Shown: positions 54,655 through 62,732 of the stretch, one piece after another
Layout: every line of letters begins with the position of its first letter
Numbering within the stretch: position 1 is the first letter of the stretch
Origin: a virus
Direction: 5' to 3' (one strand)
Length of the DNA stretch: 64,000 nt
IMG/VR virus record: IMGVR_UViG_3300048597_000634
Location: 124,001 to 188,000 of that record
Made by a program: the position numbers and the translations under genes
The notes under the pieces: model-generated
Databases searched by the model: none
What the model saw: the letters and a program-made list of their open reading frames with translations, nothing else
What the model was told of the DNA's origin: nothing

Positions 54655-55296
54655 TTAGAACATAGATGGAACCATTTGCCTGGCATCATAGGCACGTAGC
54701 TTATGTACCTCGGCCTCTAGTTCGGTTATGCGAGTATAGGCTACTTCTAGTTCTTTCTCAGTCATGTTTAGCTTTACCTGCACAGACTCTAGCGCCTCTT
54801 TGAGTTGTTCTTTGGTAGGGCCCGGCGTCTTCTTAGGTTCTTGTTCTTCCCAATAAAGGTCTAACGTTAGCGTGTCGGGGTCACAACCCTGTGCTACTTT
54901 CTCTTTGTACCAGCGTATGATTCGCAGGGTTCTGGCAAGCCTCATACTATTAGCTAATGTTTTCTCATTAGATGTGTCTTGCATGCCTAGCTTAAGAACG
55001 ATATCCCAATTCTCCGCTAGGGTGATGTAGTCATATGCATATGTCTTTCTTACTCCACTAACCCCGCTTTTAACGTAATCATCAAATGAAGTAAAGGTCC
55101 CTAAGTCTGTGGTTACAGGATTTTTTGTGCTGGCGCCTGCCTCTCTTAACTTTGTCCTAATAGCTATTAGAGCGTCACCCGCTGCTTTTAGCGCCGCTAT
55201 AGCTTCTATACGTTTTAATTGAGACTCTCGAAACTTAGCGTCGTGTTCGCTAACCATAGTGCCGACCAGTAGATTTTCTTGTGATATACTTAACAT
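54655..55296 (-). CDS. DUF3102-like DNA-binding regulator
   Basis: 213 residues. Third member of the family with 33553 and 46474: GTFTSFDDYVKSGVSGVRKT, YDYITLAENWDIVLKLGMQD, RTLRIIRWYKEKV, LDLYWEEQEPKKT. C-terminal coiled coil with LKEALESVQVKLNMTEKELE. It has no GIY-YIG domain but a distinct N-terminus (MLSISQENLLVGTMVSEHDA). It is preceded by a promoter and a palindrome. Confidence 0.72.
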   Translation of the reverse strand: MLSISQENLLVGTMVSEHDAKFRESQLKRIEAIAALKAAGDALIAIRTKLREAGASTKNPVTTDLGTFTSFDDYVKSGVSGVRKTYAYDYITLAENWDIVLKLGMQDTSNEKTLANSMRLARTLRIIRWYKEKVAQGCDPDTLTLDLYWEEQEPKKTPGPTKEQLKEALESVQVKLNMTEKELEVAYTRITELEAEVHKLRAYDARQMVPSMF

Positions 55297-55318
55297 AGCT
55301 TATGTGTTGATAGACGAT

Positions 55319-55370
55319 TCACGTTCGCAACTCCGAACGTGACTAATAGACTAACACACTGCCATGTAAA
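55319..55370 (-). promoter_or_regulatory. Promoter with palindromic operator
   Basis: On the minus strand TTTACA (55365-55370) and TATTAG (55343-55348) are 16 bases apart, and the 24-bp palindrome TCACGTTCG-caactc-CGAACGTGA (55319-55342) directly follows the -10 box. It is 23 bases before the DUF3102-like gene start. Confidence 0.55.
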
Positions 55371-55378
55371 ATGGCGTT

Positions 55379-55396
55379 AAAAATATGCATATTTTT
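55379..55396. repeat. AT-rich palindrome
   Basis: A self-complementary 18-mer, AAAAATATGCATATTTTT, lies between the terminator hairpin and the promoter. Possible second regulatory site or DNA-bending site. Confidence 0.4.
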
Positions 55397-55401
55397 AGAC
55401 T

Positions 55402-55435
55402 ATAAAAGCGGGCTGCTAACTAAGTCCGCTTTTAT
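55402..55435. terminator. Bidirectional terminator-like hairpin
   Basis: ATAAAAGCGG and CCGCTTTTAT form a 10-bp stem with flanking A and T runs, so it can stop transcription from either side. It separates the 133-residue gene from the DUF3102-like gene's promoter. Confidence 0.7.
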
Positions 55436-55444
55436 CTTTAGGTC

Positions 55445-55846
55445 TCACTCTTCATTTTCTACCAGTTCCCAGCTGATCACTTCGTCATCGTCTGATAGGT
55501 ACTTCACTTCACCGGACATTATCTTACCGAAATCTATCAACGAACAATAATAGTAAATACTTTCATCACAGATGCCGAAGGTGTCTAGCTCGGCGGCTTC
55601 TATGTATTCTCCGAAGCTGACATAGACTGTTTTAATACTCCCCTGTGCTTTCTTAATTGCGCACCAGGCGCCGCGGTATTGGACCTTAGCTTTTGACATC
55701 TTGCGGTAGCTACTCAGTTGGTCTAGTACGTACTCTGCTAGTATCCAATCTGGAGTGTCCAGCTCGTTGTCTATGCTATGCGTGTTGATCGTAGTGGCCA
55801 GGTCTTTATAGAAATCGCTGCCTGGTTGTAATTTGTTATTCATCAT
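55445..55846 (-). CDS. Hypothetical protein
   Basis: 133 residues (MMNNKLQPGSDFYKDLATTI), acidic C-terminus (LSDDDEVISWELVENEE). No tag. No family. Confidence 0.55.
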   Translation of the reverse strand: MMNNKLQPGSDFYKDLATTINTHSIDNELDTPDWILAEYVLDQLSSYRKMSKAKVQYRGAWCAIKKAQGSIKTVYVSFGEYIEAAELDTFGICDESIYYYCSLIDFGKIMSGEVKYLSDDDEVISWELVENEE

Positions 55847-55866
55847 TCAAGTTAGTTAAAGTTTGT

Positions 55867-56115
55867 TTATTCACGTCTTACCTCCTTCAATGCCAGCCAT
55901 TTAGTAACCTTTTGAGTCTTAGTCCACGGCTCTGAGACGCCAGCGATTATCTTAGCTTTAGCTCTAGAAGACGTTTCTCTAACAATGCCCACTAAGTCAA
56001 ATAAAATCTTTGTCAATTTAATATTCCAATCAGTAGCTCTTATGTAGGTGACTGGCAGTCTATTGCAATGCCCTCTTAGGCTTTCATTAATCCTATGTAG
56101 AGTTTGCTTATTCAT
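55867..56115 (-). CDS. Small MNKQ-starting protein
   Basis: 82 residues (MNKQTLHRINESLRGHCNRL), basic; the tag is reduced to M-N-K. WNIKLTKILFDLVGIVRETS. No family. Confidence 0.5.
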   Translation of the reverse strand: MNKQTLHRINESLRGHCNRLPVTYIRATDWNIKLTKILFDLVGIVRETSSRAKAKIIAGVSEPWTKTQKVTKWLALKEVRRE

Positions 56116-56175
56116 GGTTGGGGGCGTCGCTAGGGCGCAGCACTAGAGTTTTGTGATGCAAGGTGTTAAGTTTAC

Positions 56176-56406
56176 CTAGCGTTTTTGTTGGATTGGTTTT
56201 GGAGGTAATCCTGGCGTTCGGTGCGGGGTCAACGTAAATCCTAGACGATTTACACTCTCTGGGCTTTTTATACGGTACCAAGGATAATAACCGTATTTAG
56301 AGCCCCAAGTGTCCATTACAAAGCTTGTTAAGGCGCGCCTAATTCTCCAAGAAAAAGGATACTTTTTAGAGGTGTCACTGGGTGGAAGCTTAAGTTTAGT
56401 TAGCAT
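56176..56406 (-). CDS. Small MLTK-tagged protein
   Basis: 76 residues (MLTKLKLPPSDTSKKYPFSW), basic and aromatic. RIRRALTSFVMDTWGSKYGY. No family. Confidence 0.55.
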   Translation of the reverse strand: MLTKLKLPPSDTSKKYPFSWRIRRALTSFVMDTWGSKYGYYPWYRIKSPESVNRLGFTLTPHRTPGLPPKPIQQKR

Positions 56407-56441
56407 TACAACAAATGTCTATTACTTAATATTCTAAGTGT

Positions 56442-56600
56442 CTAAAATACTTCTCCTGAGACATTACGCCTTTGATTTATTTCTACCGCACGGGCAATCT
56501 TCACTTGTCTTACGTGGACCAGAAGATTATTTACCACAGTGGAAAGACAGCAAAGGTTCTCTATTTTGCTGTTGGTTTTTGTTTGGCGTTTAGTTAACAT
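56442..56600 (-). CDS. Small MLTK-tagged protein
   Basis: 52 residues from the tagged ATG (MLTKRQTKTNSKIENLCCLS). The ATG follows immediately after the stop of the kinase-ligase gene. Confidence 0.55.
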   Translation of the reverse strand: MLTKRQTKTNSKIENLCCLSTVVNNLLVHVRQVKIARAVEINQRRNVSGEVF

Positions 56601-56601
56601 A

Positions 56602-57891
56602 TCAAGTCTGTGACAAGTAATTTTTAATCCACTGCAGGCGCTGCTGTTCATCTAGGGCAGTAAACTCTTCGACGTTCTCCCGCACGTAGTCCACCAATGG
56701 GTAGTATTCTTCATCGACTACCTTCTTAAACCCTTCAGTCATAATCTTAGAGGTGTCAGGGTTGCGGGCCAACCACTTGTTAGTCAAGTAGTAGGGGCTT
56801 TTAACCTTGGCGCTGACACCCTGCTTCGTGTAAAAGACATAGCCTTCGTGGGTGACAGTCTTAACCTTTTCCAGGAGCTCTCCGACGGTGGTGTGGTGGT
56901 GAGACACTGCAGTGGTGCCAAGCATGCGACTGAACTCGTCGAGTTGCTTGGGGTCTGCCTTAGGTTTGGAGTCCCAGTCTTTGGTGCGGACTGCTAGCAG
57001 GTAAAGACCTGGTTCTTCTCGAACAATGTGAGGATCTTCTGGGCTGACGCACTCAAAGATGAAGCTTTTATTCTGGTAGGAGAAGCAAAGTTCCTTGAGT
57101 TGTGCCTCGATGCCTTGGGCTCTGATCACATCCCAACCGTAGCCTACAAACTTAGAAGTCAGAGAGCCTGTAGTGGATAGGAGCAGTTTATCGTTGTGCC
57201 ACGTCACACATAACATAAAGCCATTGACCTTACGGAAGGCGGTCACCTTGGTGTCAAGGTCTAGCACAGGCGCTTCCTTTTCTACTCCGTAGTTGTAGAT
57301 CTTGATTAGCGGTAAGGAGATGGGGTTGTAGTCTTCATCCACGACAGCACCACGGCACATCTCCAGATAAGGATTCCAGTGCCAACCGTAATACACCTTC
57401 TTAGTGTATTTGAGGACATAAAGTCCGTCGTGAGCAGCGGTGCGGCGCACCCATTTAGGGTTGTTCTCCACATACTGCTTCAGCCCCGCTTGGTTGAACG
57501 GGATGTCGTCGGCAATGTCGTGCTCGAAGCGCTCCCGCATACTTTTCATAGTGCCTGCTGGAATGTCATGCACAGAACCAAAGTTGTTTTGGCATTCAAT
57601 AACCTGAGGCACGATCTTAAACTCTTTAGCCAGGTCGAAGTAGGGACGCAGTTCCCATTTGGTGGTAAAGGTGTTGGAGACCACGGCATGCTCCCCTTCA
57701 GCTAGCCACGCTCTGGTGCGGGCTAAACAGTCAGCGTGAGCTTCTTTTAGTTTGTCTCGGTCGAACTTGTAACCGTCTTCTGTGTTGAAGTATTGGTCGG
57801 CTTCAAATACTTGGCCGTCGGCACTCGCTAGAGTATGGGCTAGGGTGGTTTTTCCAGACCCTGGCAGTCCTCGAATGATAGTTAATTTCAT
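56602..57891 (-). CDS. Polynucleotide kinase - RNA ligase fusion
   Basis: 429 residues. The N-terminus is a P-loop kinase: IIRGLPGSGKTTLAHTLAS (Walker A about 8-16) followed by DQYFNTEDG and TRAWLAEGEHAVVSNTFTT, as in T4 Pnk-like 5' kinases. After about residue 155 there is an Rnl1-type ligase: YVLKYTKKVYYGWHWNPYLE, then the adenylated Lys in FRKVNGFML (K221), KSFIFECVSPEDPHIV, and EGYVFYTKQGVSAKVKSPYY. Such enzymes re-phosphorylate and rejoin broken RNAs, for example tRNAs cut by host anticodon nucleases. SD-like GAGGAAATT precedes the start. It forms an operon with the genes to its right. Confidence 0.88.
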   Translation of the reverse strand: MKLTIIRGLPGSGKTTLAHTLASADGQVFEADQYFNTEDGYKFDRDKLKEAHADCLARTRAWLAEGEHAVVSNTFTTKWELRPYFDLAKEFKIVPQVIECQNNFGSVHDIPAGTMKSMRERFEHDIADDIPFNQAGLKQYVENNPKWVRRTAAHDGLYVLKYTKKVYYGWHWNPYLEMCRGAVVDEDYNPISLPLIKIYNYGVEKEAPVLDLDTKVTAFRKVNGFMLCVTWHNDKLLLSTTGSLTSKFVGYGWDVIRAQGIEAQLKELCFSYQNKSFIFECVSPEDPHIVREEPGLYLLAVRTKDWDSKPKADPKQLDEFSRMLGTTAVSHHHTTVGELLEKVKTVTHEGYVFYTKQGVSAKVKSPYYLTNKWLARNPDTSKIMTEGFKKVVDEEYYPLVDYVRENVEEFTALDEQQRLQWIKNYLSQT

Positions 57892-57904
57892 AATTTCCTC
57901 AACA

Positions 57905-58114
57905 CTAATTTCCTTTAAAGGTTTGTTCTTTTCTTACCCAGTCTTCGATGTAAAGCTTAGTTAAGTCCTCTACCTCTTTCTCTGTGAAGAGGTCTGTTCT
58001 CTCGTAATAGGCTTTGACGACTTCGTATAGAGAGGGCTCAAATTGTAGGTCGTTATCTGGGTCAAAGTCAGCCTTGAGGATGAAAGGGCGAATCTCTGTG
58101 AATCTTTTATCCAT
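57905..58114 (-). CDS. Small hypothetical protein
   Basis: 69 residues (MDKRFTEIRPFILKADFDPD), acidic. LFTEKEVEDLTKLYIEDWVR. No tag. Encoded just upstream of the kinase-ligase. Confidence 0.55.
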   Translation of the reverse strand: MDKRFTEIRPFILKADFDPDNDLQFEPSLYEVVKAYYERTDLFTEKEVEDLTKLYIEDWVRKEQTFKGN

Positions 58115-58120
58115 TGGTTC

Positions 58121-58267
58121 TTAAGGTTTAAAGTTACAGACTTGAGAGCGTAGATCTTCGCAGGCGATCTCAAAGCCCATAGAGATGTTAAGTAGACTGG
58201 AGATCGCCAGGAGCATCAGCAGGATGATGCTGATAATACAGAGCTTGACGACAAGTTTCTCAATCAT
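58121..58267 (-). CDS. 48-residue single-TM protein
   Basis: MIEKLVVKLCIISIILLMLL carries one membrane helix, followed by SSLLNISMGFEIACEDLRSQ. The start overlaps the Thg1 stop (ATGA), so it is translated with the repair operon. Confidence 0.6.
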   Translation of the reverse strand: MIEKLVVKLCIISIILLMLLAISSLLNISMGFEIACEDLRSQVCNFKP

Positions 58268-59061
58268 TGAGGTGTAGTATTCCTTTGTGGAGAAGCACCG
58301 TCGAAGATTACTTCTACTCTGTTTACAACCTTATTAAAGGAAGGCATAGGTAGATAGTCAATGTGGTGCCGCTCAATAGGTTTAGTTGGTCGGTACTCGG
58401 CGGGTATGTCCGCCATTTCTGCAGGCTCTAGGAGCACTAATTTTCTTTGTATAAAGCTGCCGCGCTTAAACTGCTCTGGGTAGTCGTTGAAGTTGATGCC
58501 ATGCTCTTGCCACAGCATCTCTTGTAACTCCTTACTGTTCTTATTCTGCATCTGCTTGTGGCTGATACGTGCTCTGGCAGCCATCGAGATTGCATTTCTT
58601 GTAGCGTCCAACTCTCTCCAGAGGATGGCGTTGGTGGCTTCTTCTTTGGTAGGCACGGTAAACGCTCTGCAGTCAAACACAGCGGGGATGTCTACCTTAA
58701 AGTTGGGTATATACTCTGGTCGAAGTTGGTTAAACCACGCACTAGCCGTGGAAGCCAGCACAGAGATTAGCTTTTGTTTCTTCCCCCCAAAGGGGAGCTC
58801 TTTTAACAGGTTCTCTTCGTAGAGTACAAGGTTGATCTCATCGGACTGGGTGTAGCCAATGCGGGCGTTGGTCTCTGAGACTAACCGTTTAGTAACCTCT
58901 ACCATCAAGTCGATCAATCTCTGGTCATAGGGACGAGCGAGCCCTTTAGTAAAACTACTAAAGCACTTGCCGTCTACTCTTACGATGATGGGCAGTAGAG
59001 GCAAAAAGCGCCCTTTACTCTCGTAGCCTTTCATCCGATCGCCGAGGGAATCTTTGTTCAT
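58264..59061 (-). CDS. tRNA-His guanylyltransferase (Thg1)-like protein
   Basis: 265 residues, of Thg1 length. RVDGKCFSSFTKGLARPYDQ contains the first metal-binding Asp (about D30), and IGYTQSDEINLVL the second Asp/Glu pair (about 74-75); SKEL and HKQMQNKNS fill the family core. Thg1-like proteins add a G to tRNA-His or repair 5'-truncated tRNAs by 3'-5' polymerisation. Next to RNA ligases this suggests tRNA repair. Confidence 0.88.
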   Translation of the reverse strand: MNKDSLGDRMKGYESKGRFLPLLPIIVRVDGKCFSSFTKGLARPYDQRLIDLMVEVTKRLVSETNARIGYTQSDEINLVLYEENLLKELPFGGKKQKLISVLASTASAWFNQLRPEYIPNFKVDIPAVFDCRAFTVPTKEEATNAILWRELDATRNAISMAARARISHKQMQNKNSKELQEMLWQEHGINFNDYPEQFKRGSFIQRKLVLLEPAEMADIPAEYRPTKPIERHHIDYLPMPSFNKVVNRVEVIFDGASPQRNTTPQ

Positions 59062-59168
59062 AGTTTATTTCCTTAGCATATCTAAAAGCATTCTGTCCTC
59101 TAGCGCTTGTCTTAACCCTGTCTTTACTTTCATGTAGGCTTCGTAGGGGCTATAGCTATAGTTGGTGA

Positions 59169-59648
59169 CTAAAACTGATTCTTTTCTAAGGGTTCTACCC
59201 GCTCTTTGGCAGAGGTAGGTATGCTGTACAGCAAAAGTTGGTGTGTTTCTTTGGGCAGGGGAGTGTTGAGCACTCGCACCTTAATCACCTCGTCGTATTC
59301 GTGGGTCCAGTAATAGGTAACGGTCTTCGTTTCTGCTATCAGTAGGTCTTGGAACACCGGGGCTAGCACATCGTAATAGCTCAGCTCCGGCGACACTTTG
59401 ATACTTTGGAGGATAGTTCTTAACCCGTATTGGATGTGTGCGAGGGGAGTAGCGAGCTCATCAATGTGCAAGGGCAGTTTGACGCTCTTTCGCTCTCCGG
59501 TGACTACCCTCTGGAAGAGATTGCGGAGCACATACTCCTTTGTTTCTCCGTAGGGTTTTGGGTAGCGAGTCTCACTTATTTCTAATGCTGCGAAGACTTG
59601 GTCGTAGACCTCTTTGTCCACTTGAAAATACTGGTTATCCATATGCAA
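59169..59648 (-). CDS. Hypothetical protein in repair operon
   Basis: 159 residues (MHMDNQYFQVDKEVYDQVFA), alpha/beta, no recognised family. ALEISETRYPKPYGETKEYV is helical-turn. Operon partner of the Thg1 and ligase genes. A short 22-codon frame just downstream (MKVKTGLRQALEDRMLLDML) is too weak to call. Confidence 0.55.
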   Translation of the reverse strand: MHMDNQYFQVDKEVYDQVFAALEISETRYPKPYGETKEYVLRNLFQRVVTGERKSVKLPLHIDELATPLAHIQYGLRTILQSIKVSPELSYYDVLAPVFQDLLIAETKTVTYYWTHEYDEVIKVRVLNTPLPKETHQLLLYSIPTSAKERVEPLEKNQF

Positions 59649-59675
59649 CTAAATGGTGGAGAGTGGTCACTAGGC

Positions 59676-60089
59676 TTAGTATAATCGTAAGCGGCGTAGG
59701 TGCCGTAATCTTGTTTTCAAGGAGTCATTCCACTCTGCTTCTTCCTTGGCTCTTATCTTCTCTAGGTTGGCAGCTTTTAGCTTTGCTACGGTGGGTTGGA
59801 GGTAGTCTCGCAGTTGATCTAGCGTTTCCTCAATAAGACGATCTAAATCTGCATGCTCTCTTATCGCGTAGATGTTTCTTTCCTCTACGTGCTCTTTCAG
59901 CCCGGGGCTTTGCCAATAGATACTGAGCGTTCCCATGTAGTGGTCGACACTCAGTTTTAGAAAGGTTACGAGCTCATTTGGGCGGCAACATAGAGTGTCT
60001 GCAAGGTCGTCAATCACCATTTTTGCGCTCTTTACCAAGATGTCTTCGGTAAACGGCGCTATTAACGGAGTGTCTCTATGCATATGCAA
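59676..60089 (-). CDS. Helical hypothetical protein, paralogue of 48405 gene
   Basis: 137 residues. Aligns along its length with the gene at 48405 (CCRPNELVTFL, YWQSPGL, LDRLIEETLDQLRDY, LQPTVAKLKAANLEKIRAKE, LKTRLRHLRRL). Embedded between the ligase and Thg1 genes. Confidence 0.65.
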   Translation of the reverse strand: MHMHRDTPLIAPFTEDILVKSAKMVIDDLADTLCCRPNELVTFLKLSVDHYMGTLSIYWQSPGLKEHVEERNIYAIREHADLDRLIEETLDQLRDYLQPTVAKLKAANLEKIRAKEEAEWNDSLKTRLRHLRRLRLY

Positions 60090-60141
60090 TTAGGAGGATG
60101 ATCAGAGTAGCCAATAGAATAGCCCAAAAGGTATCTTTCAT
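60076..60141 (-). CDS. 21-residue membrane microprotein
   Basis: MKDTFWAILLATLIILLIAYA, a bare membrane helix ending in TAG and overlapping the next start. Short but consistent with phage membrane peptides. Confidence 0.45.
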   Translation of the reverse strand: MKDTFWAILLATLIILLIAYA

Positions 60142-60144
60142 TGG

Positions 60145-61152
60145 TTAGTCCTTCTGCTTGAGCAGGAACGCGTTGCTGATGACTTTAAACGACAGAGTGT
60201 TGTCGAAGTTGCGGTACACGACCCCTTCCCGTTTAGTCTCTTTGTTGAGGACGCTCGGTCCATCTGCCAATTCGATGAGCTTCTTACGGTCTTGGGGTAA
60301 CTCTACGTCAGTCTCTAACAGGGGTACCATCTCTAGCTCCAGCTTGTGACACCAATCCTGGAGGTAGTAGAGCTACTCCTTGACGAACTTGTCGATGTTG
60401 AAGACGGTGAAGGGACGGAAAGTGTGGGTACTCAGCTTATAAGGATTACCTTGGATGCCGGGGCCGATTAGCTCGCCTTGGATAGCAATGTTAACCCCGT
60501 AGGCTGTAAGCTTCTCTCTGAGCTTGAACTTGTTAGCGACCTGCCAGAAGGTGTTAGTCTCCGTTTCTACTAGGTTCATGTTCCTAGAGCAGACACCGAA
60601 CTCTCCGTTGTTGAAGAATACGGTCATTGAGGAGCCGTCAAGTTTTTCCGTGGTGTAGTAACGGGCTTCGAGGTAGTCTTGGTACTTGAGGTTTTGCACC
60701 CGTTCCTCATCGGTCTTGGTGATAAAGGAGGGGAAGTTACCCTTGCTGATACCTGCTAGCTGGGGCTTAACAGGGGGTTCGTAGAGGGTGACGTTGAGGT
60801 ACTCTGAGACATCGTCACCTATAGCGTAGGTAGAAAGGTTGAAGCCTTTCTCTTCTACGGCGGCGATCGGCAACAATAATCCCTGAGATACCTGCCCGCG
60901 TAGCTTAACGGTGCGGAGACGGTTGCCGGGGATGTCGTTAAAGCTTTTAGGCTGGTCTCCTTTGGTTAGGAAAGGAGCGAGAGAGTGTGGTACCCAGGAG
61001 TCAATCTCAAAGTACACAGCGGAGTCTCCGACGGAGAACTCTCCTTTCTTAACCACCACTTGCCAGCCTTGGACAGTCGCTACTTCAATCAGGTCTGCTC
61101 CTTCTATGGGGTTAAGTTCAATGATAGTTTCTAGTCTTGCTAGCTTTCTCAT
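60145..61152 (-). pseudogene. RNA ligase (TIGR02306/Rnl5 type) with in-frame amber codon
   Basis: 335 codons, the usual length of this family, if one TAG at 60373-60375 (codon 260) is read through. N-terminal OB-type domain (MRKLARLETIIELNPIEGAD ... TVKLRGQVSQGLLLPI), motif I TTEKLDGSSM (K170), then GELIGPGIQGNPYKL, VFNIDKFVKE, stop, LYYLQDWCHKLELE, and the C-terminal motifs EGVVYR ... LSFKVISNAFLLK in the same frame. The stop separates motif IIIa from motifs IV and V, so the product would be inactive unless the amber is suppressed. TAG is a normal stop in other genes here. Therefore nonsense mutation, suppression or sequence error. Confidence 0.85.
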
Positions 61153-61156
61153 AGGT

Positions 61157-61705
61157 TTAATAATTGCGTTTAAGGACAGGGCGTTGTTTAAGTTCTTCGA
61201 TCAGAGCGTAGTAATCGCTTAGTAGTTTACCAGTGGCGTCGTAGCCTACATCAAGAGCTCTATACTGTTCGAGACCAGAGTGCCCCCCGTGAAGATGGGC
61301 ATAAAAGTGGATAGCGCCGTGGTGACACTCGTTCCAATAGTTGATGGGGTAGTGGAACATTGTCACGAGAACCTTGTGGTCTCTTTCCCTCAGTTCTAAG
61401 TAGTCGTGGGTGCTGGCAAAGCACTCCATAAATTGTGGGTACTTGCAGTTTTTGTAGTCGTGGTTGCCCTTGATTAGAATCTTCTTTCCCTTTAGCTGTT
61501 GAAGAATCTCTACGGTGGGGCCAATACCTTTAAAGGAGACGTCTCCAAGGATGTAGATCAAGTCTTGGTCAGCAACGATGTCGTTCCACTCTTCGATCAT
61601 CCTTCGGTCCATGTCGTCCACATCTTTGTAGTGACCCCGGACATCGGGCGAGAACTTAAGGATATTCTTGTGCCCGAAGTGGAGGTCGGAGGTAATGTAA
61701 ATCAT
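61157..61705 (-). CDS. Calcineurin-like metallophosphoesterase
   Basis: 182 residues from the ATG giving MIYITSDLHFGHKNIL; a 16-residue upstream extension lies in a neighbouring gene. Metal motifs in order: DLHFGH, ILGDVSFKG, IKGNHDY, HYPINYW and HAHLHG. This family includes single-domain RNA or nucleotide phosphatases. In this operon it could remove 2',3'-cyclic or 3' phosphates before ligation, an inference. Confidence 0.85.
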   Translation of the reverse strand: MIYITSDLHFGHKNILKFSPDVRGHYKDVDDMDRRMIEEWNDIVADQDLIYILGDVSFKGIGPTVEILQQLKGKKILIKGNHDYKNCKYPQFMECFASTHDYLELRERDHKVLVTMFHYPINYWNECHHGAIHFYAHLHGGHSGLEQYRALDVGYDATGKLLSDYYALIEELKQRPVLKRNY

Positions 61706-61902
61706 TGTTCGGTTTCTGTGGTAATGCGAGCTACTACTTCCGCCCTGTGGCAAATAACAAGACTGCTGCTGGGCTTAGTCCACTCAGAGCTGTTACTTAC
61801 TCTTCGCAGGCAGGAATAGGTTTTAGTGTGGGCAGAGGCTTTAACTCTATTCTTTATTCTCTGGTGAGGTATCAGCTCGCAGAGCATAGATTTTGTGATC
61901 AT
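61702..61902 (-). CDS. Small MITK-tagged protein
   Basis: 66 residues (MITKSMLCELIPHQRIKNRV). Overlaps the MPE start by four bases. First tagged gene within the repair operon from the left. Confidence 0.55.
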   Translation of the reverse strand: MITKSMLCELIPHQRIKNRVKASAHTKTYSCLRRVSNSSEWTKPSSSLVICHRAEVVARITTETEQ

Positions 61903-62162
61903 CGTGTTTCCTTAGTTAACGATAGATAGGTTCTTACAGCAGACTTACTGCTGAGTCTACGAATTACTCTGCACCACTCTCTATAGAGGATAGGGTGAAA
62001 AACGATGTAGATATAGCTTCTGGCGTATTTGGGTGCAGACCAGCGCAGTGACATCATACTCTTAGTCCTGGTGTAAAGCTCATGTAGTTCGTCCTTTAGG
62101 CTATCGACTGTCATGCCTGCGGTCGCATCACCTATGTTGGCTATTTTCTGTTTACTTAGCAT
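61899..62162 (-). CDS. Small MLSK-tagged protein
   Basis: 87 residues (MLSKQKIANIGDATAGMTVD), longest tagged protein of this block; helical basic C-terminus (CRVIRRLSSKSAVRTYLSL). Confidence 0.55.
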   Translation of the reverse strand: MLSKQKIANIGDATAGMTVDSLKDELHELYTRTKSMMSLRWSAPKYARSYIYIVFHPILYREWCRVIRRLSSKSAVRTYLSLTKETR

Positions 62163-62349
62163 TGAACAGTGTCCTCTCTAAGACGAACTCCAGGTCGTTG
62201 TAACATTTTGGGATGTTAGCTTTGTAATGTACATAACCCCCTTTGTGCTCTCTCTGGATAAAACCTACTCTACCGCTCAAGACACGTATTTGGTCTGCGA
62301 TAGCTCTATTCCGTCTTGGATAGTACTTGGCTGACCTCTTACTTAGCAT
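62152..62349 (-). CDS. Small MLSK-tagged protein
   Basis: 65 residues (MLSKRSAKYYPRRNRAIADQ). GRVGFIQREHKGGYVHYKAN is weakly similar to the GxxVGYL genes that follow. Confidence 0.55.
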   Translation of the reverse strand: MLSKRSAKYYPRRNRAIADQIRVLSGRVGFIQREHKGGYVHYKANIPKCYNDLEFVLERTLFNAK

Positions 62350-62534
62350 CCGATAAATACTCCGTATGATAGGTCATCGATTACTCCAAACTGTCGTGGT
62401 GGGTCGAGCTTAGAGTAGAACCAACCGTTACTAATGTCGCTCAAATAACCCACTCTTATTCCTAATCTTAGGCACTCTTCATTAAAGGTTTCCGTATTCA
62501 TTGAGAGTCTTTGAGTCTTCTCTTTAGTTAGCAT
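62343..62534 (-). CDS. Small MLTK-tagged protein, paralogue
   Basis: 63 residues (MLTKEKTQRLSMNTETFNEE). LGIRVGYLSDISNGWFYSKL, DPPRQFGVIDDL: first of three copies sharing GxxVGYL and PPxxFxVI. Confidence 0.6.
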   Translation of the reverse strand: MLTKEKTQRLSMNTETFNEECLRLGIRVGYLSDISNGWFYSKLDPPRQFGVIDDLSYGVFIGC

Positions 62535-62537
62535 TGT

Positions 62538-62732
62538 TTACTCTACAATCTTTACCGCCAGCCTAATTGCTACGAAGCATCGGGGTGGTATTAGTGTGTA
62601 TAGGTAGTTGCAGCGAGACCCTATAGATTGTGACCGTTTCAAGTATCCTACGTTGCATCCTAAGCCCAACCCCATTTCATTGAGTGTTTGTTTGTTTATC
62701 TTTAAGTGACGGGTTCTCTTTTTAGTCAGCAT
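62538..62732 (-). CDS. Small MLTK-tagged protein, paralogue
   Basis: 64 residues (MLTKKRTRHLKINKQTLNEM). GLGCNVGYLKRSQSIGSRCN, IPPRCFVAIRLAV. Confidence 0.6.
   Translation of the reverse strand: MLTKKRTRHLKINKQTLNEMGLGLGCNVGYLKRSQSIGSRCNYLYTLIPPRCFVAIRLAVKIVE

Noticed and set aside
59062-59168. A 22-codon frame MKVKTGLRQALEDR
   Set aside because: No start signal, very short, and the frame continues into the neighbouring gene; too weak to list.
60145-61152. General amber reassignment (TAG read as Gln)
   Set aside because: TAG closes several other genes in this window, so a single read-through or mutation explains the ligase better.
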